Source of the DNA: Coptis chinensis
Taxonomy: Eukaryota; Streptophyta; Magnoliopsida; Ranunculales; Ranunculaceae
Direction: 5' to 3'
DNA length: 64,000 bases
Assembly: GCA_015680905.1 (NCBI GenBank)
Contig: CM027377.1
Span: forward strand, 29,164,501-29,228,500
The notes below the pieces were generated by a model. That model saw only the letters and a program-made list of their open reading frames with translations, did not search any database and was not told where the DNA came from. The position numbers were made by a program, and so were the translations under genes. This document shows, piece after piece, positions 1 through 10,640 of this stretch. The number at the start of each line of letters is the position of its first letter. Positions within the stretch are counted from its first letter, which is position 1.

Positions 1-8
1 GCTGATCA

Positions 9-20
9 GGGGGGGGGGGG
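9..20. repeat. Poly-G run near window start
   Basis: Twelve consecutive G residues lie in otherwise AT-rich sequence. This may be a simple homopolymer or a sequencing/assembly artefact. Nothing else is visible in the first ~120 bases. Confidence 0.7.
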
Positions 21-168
21 ACAAAGAAAAAAGAAATTACATTATGTGCGTCCTGTGATGGACTAATAGTAGCCGAATAGTCTGTTGCCATGTTCGTCTC
101 TCATACTACATGACTGAAGGACATGTACTCAAAGAGGAGACTCAAACTTTGGATGGCAGTGACTAAAT

Positions 169-900
169 CTAGGCAGTACCAAGGGGGCTTCTCTTGCTTG
201 TTAATAGTTTTACTACCCTTAGCGAATCTGATGCAACTTGCACTTTCAGAAGCCTCTCAAGGAGGCATCTTTTTAACCCAACTTCCATAGCTAGAAGTTC
301 TTGGAATAGCACTGATTGCATTCTGCAATTCCCTGTGTAAGCCGCAACAACTTGATCTTGGTTGTCTCGAATTGCCCCTCCATGTCCAATACCATTACTG
401 CTTAAGCTTCCATCAGTATTAAGTTTAACTCTGTTTATGGGTGGTGGATCCCAAGAGCAACCAGTATACACCGGGAGCTTGAATTGCAAGTTAGGTTCTA
501 TTATGGTACACAGAGCTCGAGCATCCAAAGAATCCTTTACCTGAGGCTTCAAAACTACTAGGTAGTTTTTGAGGTCTCGTGCCAACTTGTTGAACAATGC
601 CAATAGAACCTACTAAGCTTCCATCAGTATTAAGTTTAACTCTGTTTATGGGTGGTGGATCCCAAGAGCAACCAGTATACACCGGGAGCTTGAATTGCAA
701 GTTAGGTTCTATTATGGTACACAGAGCTTGAGCATCCAAAGAATCCTTTACCTGAGGCTTCAAAACTACTAGGTAGTTTTTGAGGTCTCGTGCCAACTTG
801 TTGAACAATGCCAATGCGTTCCTGCTTGAACCCTGAAAGTGTCGCCTGTTACTCTCTTTCCAGATGGAGTCCATTGCAACACATAAGTAAACTTAATTTG
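169..900 (-). pseudogene. LINE RNase H domain, broken by a tandem duplication
   Basis: The minus-strand frame 169-603 reads as a plant retroelement RNase H (RVT_3-like). It has KLNTDGS with the first acidic residue, then an acidic residue in AMEVGL and the aspartate of ASDS, which are plausible catalytic D-E-D positions. A second frame (491-874) repeats the N-terminal half up to NTDGS and then runs out of register. The domain would degrade the RNA strand during target-primed reverse transcription. The duplication leaves it non-functional in the full ORF2 context. Confidence 0.8.
404..815. repeat. Direct tandem duplication of ~201 bp within LINE RNase H
   Basis: Bases 404-604 and 615-815 are near-identical direct copies, offset by 211 bp. 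They differ at one position I could see (gagctcgagc against gagcttgagc) and are separated by the 10-base filler agaacctact. High identity implies the duplication is much younger than the LINE insertion. Confidence 0.93.
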
Positions 901-910
901 TATACTTCCC

Positions 911-1384
911 CTAATTCATGCCCTTTACAGAGCCTGAAGATGGACGACCATCTCGATTAGAAGTTCTAGAATCAATAGAGATACCGAGAAGCTCTTTAAT
1001 CTTGGAAATGATCTGTTGGTAGTAAGGGCACTCAAAGAAAAGATGCTTAGAATGCTCTCTACTACTATTACACAAACAACATGTAGAATGATAAATGACT
1101 TTTCTTTGCACCAGAAGGTCTTCGTTAGGAATAGTGTTGGAGAAGAGCTGCCAACATGTGAAGGAATGCCTCGGCAAAACCTATTTTCCCCACACAAAAT
1201 TATACCACCTCACTTTGTTTCCAATTGGGCTGAGAGCGGTATAGGCGCTACGAGAGGTATAGAGACCACTCTGGTGGGGACTCCACACTATATTGTCTTG
1301 TAGTAGATTCCTATAGATGCTGGTAGTGAGAAGTCTTGAGATCAGAAGACAACATTTGAAACACGTGGTAATTCCAGTAACCAT
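911..1384 (-). pseudogene. LINE zf-RVT (zinc-binding) region
   Basis: The minus strand encodes HSFTCWQLFSN, then CCLCNSSREHSKHLFFEC, the C-x2-C...H-x4-C arrangement typical of the zf-RVT region between RT and RNase H in plant LINE ORF2 proteins. The upstream part (1181-1384) is in another frame, giving a frameshift. It lies in the expected order between the RT (1606 onward) and RNase H. Confidence 0.78.
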
Positions 1385-1605
1385 TATCTAACAAACAACT
1401 GACCTTGGCATCCATAGGAAATTGCCATGTTGACAAGGCTTCAACATTGAATAGGAGAGGAGAATTGCCACACCAAATATCATGCTAGAGCAGCGTATTC
1501 TCACCATTAGCTAGCGATCGTATACTTGATGAGCTTCATAGCATCCTTTCTAGCATCTAGAATTTTTCTCCAAGACCAAGAACAGTCCTTCGGGGTTGTC
1601 ACAGT

Positions 1606-3341
1606 CTAGAAGAATTGTTTTTTTATGTGGTGCTTCCAAGTCCAATCCACCCATATAGTTTCCTCTTTGATCACCACTTTGAAGACTAATCCGCAGTAGG
1701 CTCCCTGGTTCCATCTTTGAAGATTTGCAAATCCAAGTCCTCCTTCATTTTTTGGTTTATTCATGGTACACCAGCTAGCATGATGAAAGGCTTTCTGCAA
1801 TCCATTAGAGGACCATAGAAAGCGAGCACAAATTTTCTCAACTTGATCCGTAACCGCTTTGTAAGCGAACGTTCTAGCCCAGAATATATGGAAGGATAAT
1901 AGAACTGACATGATCAACATGGCTTTTCCTGCATGAGAGAGTTGTCGGGCTTTCCAATTTGTAACCTTTTGGGTGACTCGTTCAATTAAAGGTTGGCATT
2001 CTCTTATGGCTAACCTTCTCGAGATCAAAGGAAGGCCCAAGTACCAGACAGGGGGTTTTACCAGTTCAACTCCTAATATAGAAGTAAGTGATTGAGCATC
2101 TTGATGATTGAGGGCACCAGTAAGAATGGTGGTCTTGTGAGTATTGATGTGTAGTCCAGTTGCCCTTCCAAACTCCAGGAGATATTCTTTAACCGCAAGA
2201 ACAAAGTTGCTTTCCCTTTTGTAAAAGAGAAAGACATCGTCTGCGAAGGCAAGGTGTGATAGTTTCACTCTTTTGTGTTTAGGGTGAAACTGGATTCGTT
2301 TCTCATTGATGCTTCTTAAGATAATACAGCTGAGAATTTCAATAACCAATACAAACAGATACGAAGATATAAGATCTCCTTGTCTCAAGCCTCGGGCACC
2401 AGGGAAGAATCCTTCCGCAGCTCCATTGATCATCACAGAATAAGGAGAGAAAACACACATCTGGATCCATTTGCACATAAGAGGGGGAAACTTGAAGGTA
2501 TTGAACATAACTTGTATAGTGTCCTAGCTAACCATATCAAAAGCTTTTTGTATGTCTACTTTGATAGAACACCTCGGAGTGGCATGTTTCCTATCATACA
2601 TTCGCAGAAGCTCATGAGAAAGTAAGATGTTGTCTAGTATGGTCTTGCCAGGGATAAAAGCTGATTGATTAGGATAAACCAAATCATTAATCACCAATTT
2701 CAGTCTATTTGTAAGAACTTTAGACATACACTTATATATAGTGTTGCATAAGGCAATCGGTCTAAAATCTTCTACTCGAGATGTGTTAGTTAATTATTTT
2801 GGGAACTAGACAAAGAAGGGTTGAATTCTCTGGGGAGTTTACAAAATCTAAAAGCATTTTGAGTTTCCCAAATAAAATCAAGACCAATAGTAGCCCAGCA
2901 TTTCTTAAAGAAAAAAAGAGTATATCCATCTAGGCCAGGTGCTTTATTGTCCTCCATCTTAAAGAGCGCTTGCTTTATTTCATCTTCTATCACCTCAGAG
3001 TCCAAGGAAAATGAATCACTGACTGTGGCTTTGACTGGTAAGTTTTGGAAGAATACTGGACTAGAGATCTCCTCTCTTTTTGTGCAAAGAATCCCTTTAT
3101 AGAACTCAACAATCATATTAATATATAATGTTTTCTTGTCCTTGGACTGTGTCTCGTTGATCATCTTGGAGGGACCAGATGCCATTTCTAGCTCTTTTCT
3201 CCTTAAGAATATTAAAGAAATAGGCAGTGCACTTGTCACTTTCCAACATCCATTCACCCTCTTCCTTAAGCTGAATCTCAGAGGCTTCTGCACTAGCAAG
3301 AGTCTGATACTTATTAAGAGCAGATTTTTCACTTTGGCCAA
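1606..3341 (-). pseudogene. LINE reverse transcriptase, fragmented
   Basis: Three minus-strand pieces in order (2790-3341, 2524-2727, 1606-2508) give a LINE RT. The linker contains NKAPGLDG. The fingers contain NQSAFIPGKTILDNIL and KVDIQKAFD. The palm contains ARGLRQGDL and LAFADDVFLF with an intact FADD catalytic motif, followed by thumb residues WYLGLPL and LSHAGKAML. Frameshifts near 2515 and 2750 separate the pieces. The intact catalytic box in a broken ORF indicates relatively modest decay. Confidence 0.9.
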
Positions 3342-3420
3342 GGTGTGGATTGAAAGGGTTATCTTTCAAAAGCTTCTGGATATCATATAGCTCCTCCCTA
3401 GCTTTTATAACTCCACCATG

Positions 3421-4700
3421 GAGGTATGAAACTATCTTGTCTACTGCTTAGTAACTAAAATTATTTAGTTGAATGTTTTTATCAAGTAGTTACTTTTATC
3501 TAGTGTTGTGATCCATTTTTCTTTATGATACTCTAAGAATTTGGATTTCAACTTCAATTTAAAATAATCCCGCAATTCTGTTGTTGAATCCCCTTATTCG
3601 AGTTTTTGAAATGAAATAATGTAGCCTTTACTACTTGAATTAATCAATTGTTGGGGGCTGATGATATGGGATTGACCGTTTGGATGCATGCATTTCTTAG
3701 TACAAAATGGAGCTAATTTGAATATCTAGGTAGCCCGTGGATAACTTTTCCTCTAGATGGTTTGTCTTACTTTCTTCTTTATCAGTCAATTTATATAAAA
3801 GTGTCATTGATGATAGGACCTAATGAAAAGAGTATATTGCTTAGAATTAGGCAATTTAAGAGTGTTTGAATTGATTTGTTGAAATATTTCCAATGGGAAC
3901 CTCTAATTTTGTAGAAAATTTGGATCAACCTCTTGATTTTGTGGAAACATTTCACAACTCAATAGTTTTAATTGTGTGGAAATTAAAAGTTTTGTCAATA
4001 TGGGAGTGGAAGAGTTTGGGTGAGATTAGAGTTATTGTGTGGAAACGTTTCCACCAAGATGCACTAACCAATATCATTTTAGCCTATAAATGAGTGTGGG
4101 AATTATCTGGTTTGATGTTATTCCTTTTGTCCATTATTAAATGTCATTTGTTAAATTACTTTATTTCTTACACATTTTTCTCTAAAAAGAAAAGGAAGTG
4201 CGTTCTTCCATTATTTTCTTGCTATTTAAAATTTCAATTCTATTTTTTTTGCTACAACGACCACCAAGTAGGCTTATTGTTCTTGACGGCCGGTATAATA
4301 AATCAAGTGAGTATCCATCCTAGAGAAATACACCTTAAGACTAGTACGCACTGGTAAAAAAAATGTTAAGGCTAGTGCTATTATCAAATAGTTTATTTCA
4401 AAAGGGTACTCTAGAAGTTGTGGTTGAGTGACCAATGAGGTCGGACTCTAGATTGCAGCCATTGAGGGATAGTTTGAAGTGGTATTATCTCTCTTTCATG
4501 CATGGAATATTGGAAATGCTTATTTTGTTTTGTTATAGTGGTGGTAATATTCTAGGCATTTTAGTATTGTAGGTACGAACAGGATTGGATAAGTCTAGTA
4601 TATATACATTGAATTTATATATTATTATATGTCTAACATTTCTGAATGTTGTGTATCTTTCATTTATTCCTAGATACACCATTGAGGCTTCTATTCTAAT
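3421..4700. other. Non-coding interval, no recognised feature
   Basis: AT-rich sequence. The short ORFs at 3893-4093 and 4094-4357 show no recognisable domain or codon constraint. No terminal repeats or RNA genes were seen. Confidence 0.5.
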
Positions 4701-4770
4701 CGATATGAAGAGCTCAGCTTGAGAGACCGTGGGCTCGGTAAAGATGGATTACTCGAATCCTACTTCCTAG

Positions 4771-4878
4771 CAATTGGCAAGCATATTTGAGCCAGAGCAG
4801 GCAACTGAGCGACTGGCTTGGGCCCAAACAGCAGCCACGATAGAAGCTCTCAATATACTCCACAGAAAGCTACATTGA
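4771..4878 (+). other. Short open frame, exon-like, unassigned
   Basis: Thirty-five sense codons between two stops give a protein-like composition (FEPEQATERLAWAQTAAT, then IEALNILHRKLH). I do not recognise it. It lies in the same reading phase as the longer open frame 5290-5622 and could be an exon remnant of the same unidentified gene or transposon. Low confidence. Confidence 0.2.
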
Positions 4879-5289
4879 GCAAAGGAAATCTTTCATCCAA
4901 GCTTTTAACATTGGTATGGATCACGATAACAACAGGTACATCATTAGCCTTAGTCCTTATTGGTTATCACTCTGAAAATATTGTTACCTGAAGTCATTAA
5001 AAGATTTGAAACGTAGGGGACTCATTTCCAATGGAACTAGAAATGAACATGTAGGGGCCATTCTCAAAACTCAGTCATATATATCTCATTAAAAGTCCAA
5101 GAGGTGCATGGAAAAGAAATCTGCCAAAGTCTAAAACACGTTGTAAGTGCATATAATGGTTCTTGTGGAGCTATGCCTCAATTCACTTCTATCTATATGG
5201 CTGACTTGTCTTGGATTATATTGTGTATGATTATTTGGTATGGTATATTTGGTACGGTGATTGTAAATATTTTGTGCATCGGTCGCTAG

Positions 5290-5622
5290 ACCTTAATTCT
5301 GTGTTGTTTACAATTATTAAGACCTAGATGTCCCAATATCAAGCGGCTTTGCAATGCATGGGAAAGAAGACAGAAAGAAGATGCAACATCCATAAGATAT
5401 CAAGCAGTAGATCAAGCTCAAGAAGTCTTTTATCTAGAAAATACCCAACCAAGTACTCATCCCATTGTTGCTTACCTTGTTCCACAATATTACTGGGAAC
5501 TTCAGCCACTCCATCCTGTAGTAATAGAGAAAAACTCTTTAATGCAGTTGTTGTTCAATTCGTTGGCACTACTGAAAAGAGAGCTCCATGATGTTGTTGT
5601 AGTGTTAATACTACTTGTCTGA
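5290..5622 (+). other. Open frame of 110 codons without ATG, unassigned, exon-like
   Basis: The frame is open from the stop at 5287 to TGA 5620-5622. It has natural-looking composition (for example NAWERRQKEDATSIRYQAVD and VAYLVPQYYWELQPLHPVV) and no low-complexity bias. There is no in-frame ATG near its start, and an AG dinucleotide at 5320-5321 could be a splice acceptor, so it may be an internal or terminal exon. I cannot name a family. An overlapping +1 frame (5328-5591) has serine/arginine-rich shadow composition and is probably not real. Confidence 0.3.
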
Positions 5623-5889
5623 TCACTAGCCATGAGGATAAGAGCAAGAATCTAAAGAATTTGGTAGATCTGTCTTCTTCTTCCTTGATTCGTTTTTGAA
5701 CTTACCCGATAAAGAAGGTTTGGAGGGAAAGAGAGGATAAGATTTGCTTACCAACTATTTTTTTACTCCAAAAAGGAAATAATTGGTACACCAGATTGGG
5801 GATTAGAATATATTAAGTAACAGTCGATCGCCAAGTTGAGGTCCCCATTAGAATGGGCCTAAAGGAATTACTGTTTTGTTCATTAGTAA

Positions 5890-7022
5890 TTGGTGTCACT
5901 AACAGCCGGATTTGAGATTACAATAGACAAGGAGTTGTTCTACATCAGCTTCACTAACAATGAGGATAGAAAAATGGTGCTTGATGAAGGTCATGTCTTC
6001 ATTGCAGGTAGAGTTTTTATTCTTAAACCTTGGTCAATTGAAATTGAGTTACAAAGAAACAAGGAATCTACTGTTCCTATATGGGTAAAATTAAGTGAAG
6101 TTCTTAAAGTTTTATGGACCTTAGATGGCCTTTCTTATGTGGCTAGCCTGGTAGGGGATCCATTGTTTATGGACAATGCTACCGCGCAAAGGAAAAGACT
6201 CTCTTTTTCTCGTGCATGTGTTGTGATCACTATTAACCACAAATTCCAAAGTACTGTTAATCTTAAGGTTCAGGGAAGAGAGGTTACAGTTGGGGTGGAG
6301 TACTCATGGAAACCTACTTCTTGTGTAAAATGCAATAAATTTGGGCATGCTACAACAAAGTGTACATATAGAACAAACCCAAATACAGTAAACCCACCTT
6401 GGGCTAGACGGGTTACTGCAGAGAAGGGGAAGCAAGTGGCACACCCAATGAACTCCCAGTGGATGTTCAAGGACAAGTTGTTTCTCTCGCGGCTGTGGCG
6501 ACGGAGATAAATTTAAGCCCAGTGGGAGTTCATAGACAAGAAAGAAACTTCGATGAAGGTACTCCTGGTGGTGTGGATACAGAGACAAATCGTGTGAGTG
6601 AGGAAGAAGCAGTTTCAACTGCTATGGTGATTCAAAGTAGTCATGTTCAAACCCCAATCTCTCAGGGTTTGCTTAGAGTGAGTTTAGGGTCGGCTCCCCA
6701 GCCTCAAATTCCAAAGGACAATGAACCAATTAGATTGAGTGGAGCACAATCTAACATAAGGCTGAACTCTGCTCCCCAGTTGCAAAGCTCAATTGCGAGT
6801 AACTTTCATTTGATCTCACTAGGTGTAGTGGTATGTACACATATGGAAACCGATATTGCACAGGTGCAAGGTGGTGTTATTGGGGACCAAAGAGATCTTG
6901 AGGAGAGCATTATGGTTACACCTATCCAGAGTCACCAAGATAGGATTATTCCTCTTCCCCAACTACCCAATAGCCAAGAAAGAAATATGTATGAAGGGTT
7001 AGTTGCTAAAATGAGGAGGTAG
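5890..7022 (+). pseudogene. LINE ORF1 (DUF4283-type domain plus CCHC zinc knuckle)
   Basis: Frame 5890-6510 begins inside the nucleic-acid-binding N-terminal domain of plant LINE ORF1 proteins (motifs MVLDEGHVFIAGR, PWSIEIELQ, PIWVKL, LSYVASLVGDP). It continues to a zinc knuckle CVKCNKFGHATTKC (C-x2-C-x4-H-x4-C). A frameshift near 6480 moves the polar C-terminal tail to frame 6459-7022. ORF1 proteins bind element RNA to form the retrotransposition particle. The same domain pair occurs on the minus strand at 18406-18837. Confidence 0.85.
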
Positions 7023-7027
7023 ATGAT

Positions 7028-7390
7028 ATGTATGACCTATCAGATTATGAGGAAGATATATTTAATGACCACTTGCCTAAAAGTAGGTCGAGGCATGAAA
7101 CGTCTTCAGAGGATTGGTCCACTGTAAAGCCAAAAAGAAGCAAAAGAATCCAAAAGCGTTCTTCTGGAGAAATTGAGACTACTCTCACAATGATGAAGAA
7201 GGTAAAGTCACTAACCAAAAACAAAAAGAGGTATCTTGAGGATTATACGAAAGAGTTTTGGGAAGACACTTTGGGACTCACATACGTGTGTTGTGCTTGC
7301 GGGTGTTTTTTCTATGACTATGAGAAAGTGCAACTTCATCTTAGGAAAGATCATCCTAAGATAGTAAAGCAATTGAAGGCTAGAAAGTAG
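7028..7390 (+). CDS. 120-aa frame with C2H2 zinc finger at LINE ORF1 tail
   Basis: The frame starts six bases after the ORF1 stop. Its first half has an acidic then basic ORF1-tail composition (SEDWSTVKPKRSKR), as in other plant LINE ORF1 C-termini. Residues about 90-112 fit a C2H2 zinc finger: CCAC, then twelve residues, H, LRKD, H (C-x2-C-x12-H-x4-H), preceded by an aromatic/acidic helix. It ends KIVKQLKARK. A single frameshift would fuse it to ORF1. It may be a natural ORF1 extension or a captured host exon. Function unknown. Confidence 0.45.
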   Translation: MYDLSDYEEDIFNDHLPKSRSRHETSSEDWSTVKPKRSKRIQKRSSGEIETTLTMMKKVKSLTKNKKRYLEDYTKEFWEDTLGLTYVCCACGCFFYDYEKVQLHLRKDHPKIVKQLKARK

Positions 7391-7957
7391 AAGATCAAAT
7401 GAGACGATTCCTATGAACACTTGTTTGTGGTATGTGTAATGATTAATCTCATTTTGTGAGGGCTTCGTGCCTGTTGTAGTCTTTGTATGCTCCCTTTATT
7501 GATCTGGGTCGAACGGGCGCAATACCGTCGTGGATTATGTATTAGCCATGCTGTGATGTTTAGGATATCTTTAGGTTTCATGGTTCATCATCTTAACTTG
7601 TTCGCTCTTCATGTCAGAACTATGGTCCATGTTGATTTTTACACTTAACAATGAGTTTCAATAGGTCGCCTTAGTGGTATTTGCTCTCTGTCTTTGCTTG
7701 GGGCTTGTGGATTGAAGGCAGACGGTCCGTCAGGCTATGGTTGATGGGGCTGCTGATTGTGGTTTTCTTGCCAATGTTTGTTCCTTCTGGAATGTACGTG
7801 TAGGGAGAAATCCCAAGTGTTTTAGGCTTGATCCCTTATGTTATGTGTACCTCCCTCTAATGATCATACTCTTAGGGAGGGTATGTAATGTTTCTCTATG
7901 TGCAATAAATAGGTGGGGGTCTGCCTTAACCCCATCAAACTTTTCAAAAAAAAAACC
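7391..7957 (+). other. LINE 3' UTR and poly-A tail
   Basis: Non-coding sequence ends at 7910-7938 with a block like the 3' end of the 13308 LINE (gtgggggtctg followed by aacccc/aaccct), then an A-run at about 7948-7957. The ORF 7737-8060 crosses the A-run and is not supported. Confidence 0.65.
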
Positions 7958-8340
7958 CTCAAGAAGTCAAGTTTGTAGTGCATTAGATTCCTCAAGTGTT
8001 TCCGAGTCAAAATGTCAAGAAAATGGAGAATCCATAGATGGGACAAGTACTAACTCTTGATAAGAAAACCCACTGATACGATACGATTCGGTAAGTTAAT
8101 TATCGCAACTAGATACTATATCAAAACACCTACTAATAAGTCTTAACCCAACCAATTAAGTAGAATGGGCTTTGATTACCAATTGTTATGCCCAACGACA
8201 AGTTAAAAATAATATTTGTTCATTTTCTTTTCAAAAGCTACATATTCTAGGCATTTTGTAGGAAACATAACAGGTCTAGTACGCTAGTTCTTTCTCAGTT
8301 GAATCATAGGAAAAAGAACTGTTAAATTAACTTCTATCTG

Positions 8341-8518
8341 ATTTGTGAAACTTCTAATCCCATTTCATTGAATATTGATAGCGTTATGAGGATCAAGGAA
8401 GCATGGTTGAGTACGTTCTCAGAGCCATTGCTGACTTATTCGTATAAAATTGACAAACTCGTGGAGAGACATGAACGGCATATCCATCAAGCAGTAAGAA
8501 GATCATGGTTTCAAAGAG
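8341..8518 (+). other. Exon-like open frame with candidate splice donor, unassigned
   Basis: An open frame leads through ATG 8386 (MRIKEAWLSTFSEPLLTYSY, then KIDKLVERHERHIHQAVRR, SWFQRG) to a good donor consensus AGAG|GTAAGA at 8519. The peptide is rich in charged helix-forming residues. I do not recognise its family. It may belong to a host gene remnant or to sequence captured by the CACTA element whose end lies at 9808. Confidence 0.3.
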
Positions 8519-8524
8519 GTAAGA

Positions 8525-9450
8525 GGAATTAATATACATCTAATTTACATTGTTTCTTTTTTATTAGTTGACACCCACCTAATTGTGAAAGCTTAGCCTC
8601 CTCCTTTTTTCACTTCAACTTCAGTGTTAATAATTCTAAATTCTATAGTTTAGTACATATATCAATTGACCATCTTGGTTCTGCACCTTGTTACCTTGTA
8701 GCTTAATAAGACCCTTTTTAGATAATGCCCCAGTATATTATTTGTTTGATAGGTGAAAGTTACTTTTAGATATTGGGTTTCATCCAGCTTTCTACATACA
8801 CTAGTCTTGCCTTCTTGAACATAGTAGTGATTTCTGAATTTATTTTTCAAAGTTAGGCCACTCATTTTTTTATATCCTCTTTTGGTTTGTAGGAAATTAT
8901 GAAGGATTGATTCGAATTCAATGCAAGGTTTGCTTTTAATTTTTTGATCTTACACTTTGACTTGCTATGTAAGACTCCTACATTTACCATGCATTCTATT
9001 ATATGTTGAAGTAATTTTTCGTTCTAAGACTCATTATATTGTAGTCTTTATGCTTGACTTGTTGCAGCCTATTGAACTAGTAATAGGCTTGAAAGGCTCA
9101 CACTAATGTAACTTGGGATTACGATCTAGTGTATTATTTTAGAATATGTATTCTACTTGAGAATATGTATAGTACTTAGAAATAGCAGTTGTTAACCACT
9201 CTAATTATCTGAGTTTACCGTGTATTTATTAGTGATTTGTGTATAGAACATCTCATATCACTCGTCTATCTTTTTGTTTAGGAAACTGTTTATATAGTAC
9301 ATGTGAATATGTGATACAAAAAGACAATACTAGTTAATTCAATAATTTTCTTTGTAAAACTCTTTTTATTATATCTTTCGGGATGAATGGAAATGGCAAT
9401 TTTGAGGTGTACGATGGTTATGGAAGTTTTGCTAGGTGATTGGTCGGTCT
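8525..9450. other. Non-coding interval with intron-like block shared with the 43105 CACTA element
   Basis: No gene is seen. About 110 bp at 8960-9070 (tctttatgcttg...ttgcagc) resembles 45885-45995 inside the CACTA element at 43105-47060, including a pyrimidine tract and AG. The two regions probably share ancestry. Confidence 0.4.
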
Positions 9451-9459
9451 CTATTGATT

Positions 9460-9808
9460 GTAGGTGAAAATACCCAATAATTAAAATATAAATATATATA
9501 TTTTTTTTAAAAATAAATCTACCACAGTCTATAACCGTAGCAAAAACTAGCAGATCCCACGGACCAACACTGTAGGAAAAACTGACCTTTTCCCACGGAT
9601 TATCCAACGGTTTCTACCGCAGCCATACCGATGGAAATAACTGACGCAAAGACCGTTGCCATTGGTAGGCTTTACCGACGGCCATGATTGTGGGCGGACC
9701 ATTACCCACGAACAAAAAACCAATGGTCGTGCGATGGTCTAAGTATGTGGGAACAATGCTTGTCCCATAGTTTTGGTCCGTGGCGTAAAACTTGTTTTCT
9801 TGTAGTGC
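9460..9808. mobile_element. CACTA transposon terminal fragment
   Basis: The block ends at 9808 with cttgtagtg, whose reverse complement CACTACAAG is a CACTA (En/Spm) terminus. Upstream are repeated short motifs around ccacgg, accgacgg and cccacg in both orientations, as in subterminal transposase-binding arrays of CACTA elements. The opposite end is not identified, so the left limit is approximate. No transposase is visible here. Confidence 0.6.
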
Positions 9809-10130
9809 ATTACCAGTACCACTAAAGCTAGATCAATGACACCTCTGTTAAAACTCAAGCTACCCATTTCTGTTGTATTTATTTGGAAGAGGGGTTCATA
9901 GTTTTTGAGCTCTTAAATAGTCCAAACTCCTTTTTTCCTCAGATAACTCATAGAGTGGATATACATAATATACTACAATAATTCCAAAATTGCATGCAGA
10001 GGACCACAGGTAGTCATGGCTGTCATGCTACTTTGCCACATTTCGGATCTTGAATCTTATTATCACCATTTGTATGCACTTGACTTAAGTATTTCTTACG
10101 TTGTTTTCTTCTTTTAGAATTTAAAATATA

Positions 10131-10640
10131 CACTACTAAAAATATGATTTTTTGCCGCGATCAGTTATGGTGGCAAAAAGTCCAAAATTCGTGGCAACAT
10201 GTCTTTTTGCCACAAAAAACTTTTAGCCTTGCTCGAAGCAAAAAAAGGTGTTGAAAGAAGTTTGTTGCCACGACTTTTGCCACCGCTGCAAGAGAATGAA
10301 CATTTAGCCACAACCATGTCGTAGCAAGACATTGTTTTTTATTTGAATTAGTTTAATTGTCAAAATAAATTAATTTCTTTTTGTCACAGGCACGACCGCT
10401 GCGAAAAGTATTTATTGCCACAAGTCGTGGCTATAAATGTTTCTTCCGACATTATTTTTGGTTGTTTTTGCAGCAAATGCCCGTAGCAAGACATTACTTT
10501 TGGTATTTTTTTTGCAGCAAATGGTCATGGCAAGACATTACTTTTGGTTTTTTTTTTTTTTTGCAGCAAATGGCAAGATATTACTTTTAGGTTTTTTTTT
10601 TACAGCAAATGGCCACAGCAAAAAGTGTTGTATATATATA
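10131..10640. mobile_element. CACTA transposon left end with subterminal repeats
   Basis: Begins CACTACTAAAAATATG, a CACTA-type terminus like that of the element at 43105. It is followed by many short repeats: gtggcaa and gccac in both orientations, then three to four diverged copies of a ~55-bp unit (gcagcaaatg, then gcaagacattactttt) at about 10440-10620. I could not find the matching right end, so this is an end fragment or an element whose other end has decayed. Confidence 0.6.

Larger units (their letters stand above)
120..3420 (-). mobile_element. 5'-truncated LINE (non-LTR retrotransposon) relic 1
   Basis: Reading the minus strand from 3420 to about 130 gives the C-terminal two thirds of a plant LINE ORF2: linker, reverse transcriptase, zf-RVT-type zinc-binding region, then a plant-type RNase H. 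The endonuclease and ORF1 that should precede the RT are missing, so the element is 5' truncated, as is common for LINE insertions. Frame changes and stops break the ORF into at least six pieces. It resembles the fuller LINE at 13308-19455 in the RT region, including the phrases GLRQGDL and IREC..LIE. The exact 3' end (poly-A) is not obvious, so the left boundary is approximate. Confidence 0.88.
5840..7957 (+). mobile_element. LINE relic 2: ORF1 plus 3' end, ORF2 missing
   Basis: The plus strand carries a LINE ORF1 (5890-7022), an extra C2H2-type frame (7028-7390), and a LINE 3' end at 7910-7957 (ggtgggggtctgccttaacc, then A-run). The 3' end resembles the reverse complement of the poly-T-adjacent end of the LINE at 13308. 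The endonuclease/RT ORF2 that should lie between ORF1 and the 3' end is absent. This is either an internal deletion or an ORF1-only non-autonomous derivative. The 5' limit is approximate and I found no convincing TSD. Confidence 0.72.

Noticed and set aside
7737..8060. 107-aa ORF spanning the LINE 3' end
   Set aside because: It crosses the LINE A-run (7948-7957) and joins unrelated sequences.
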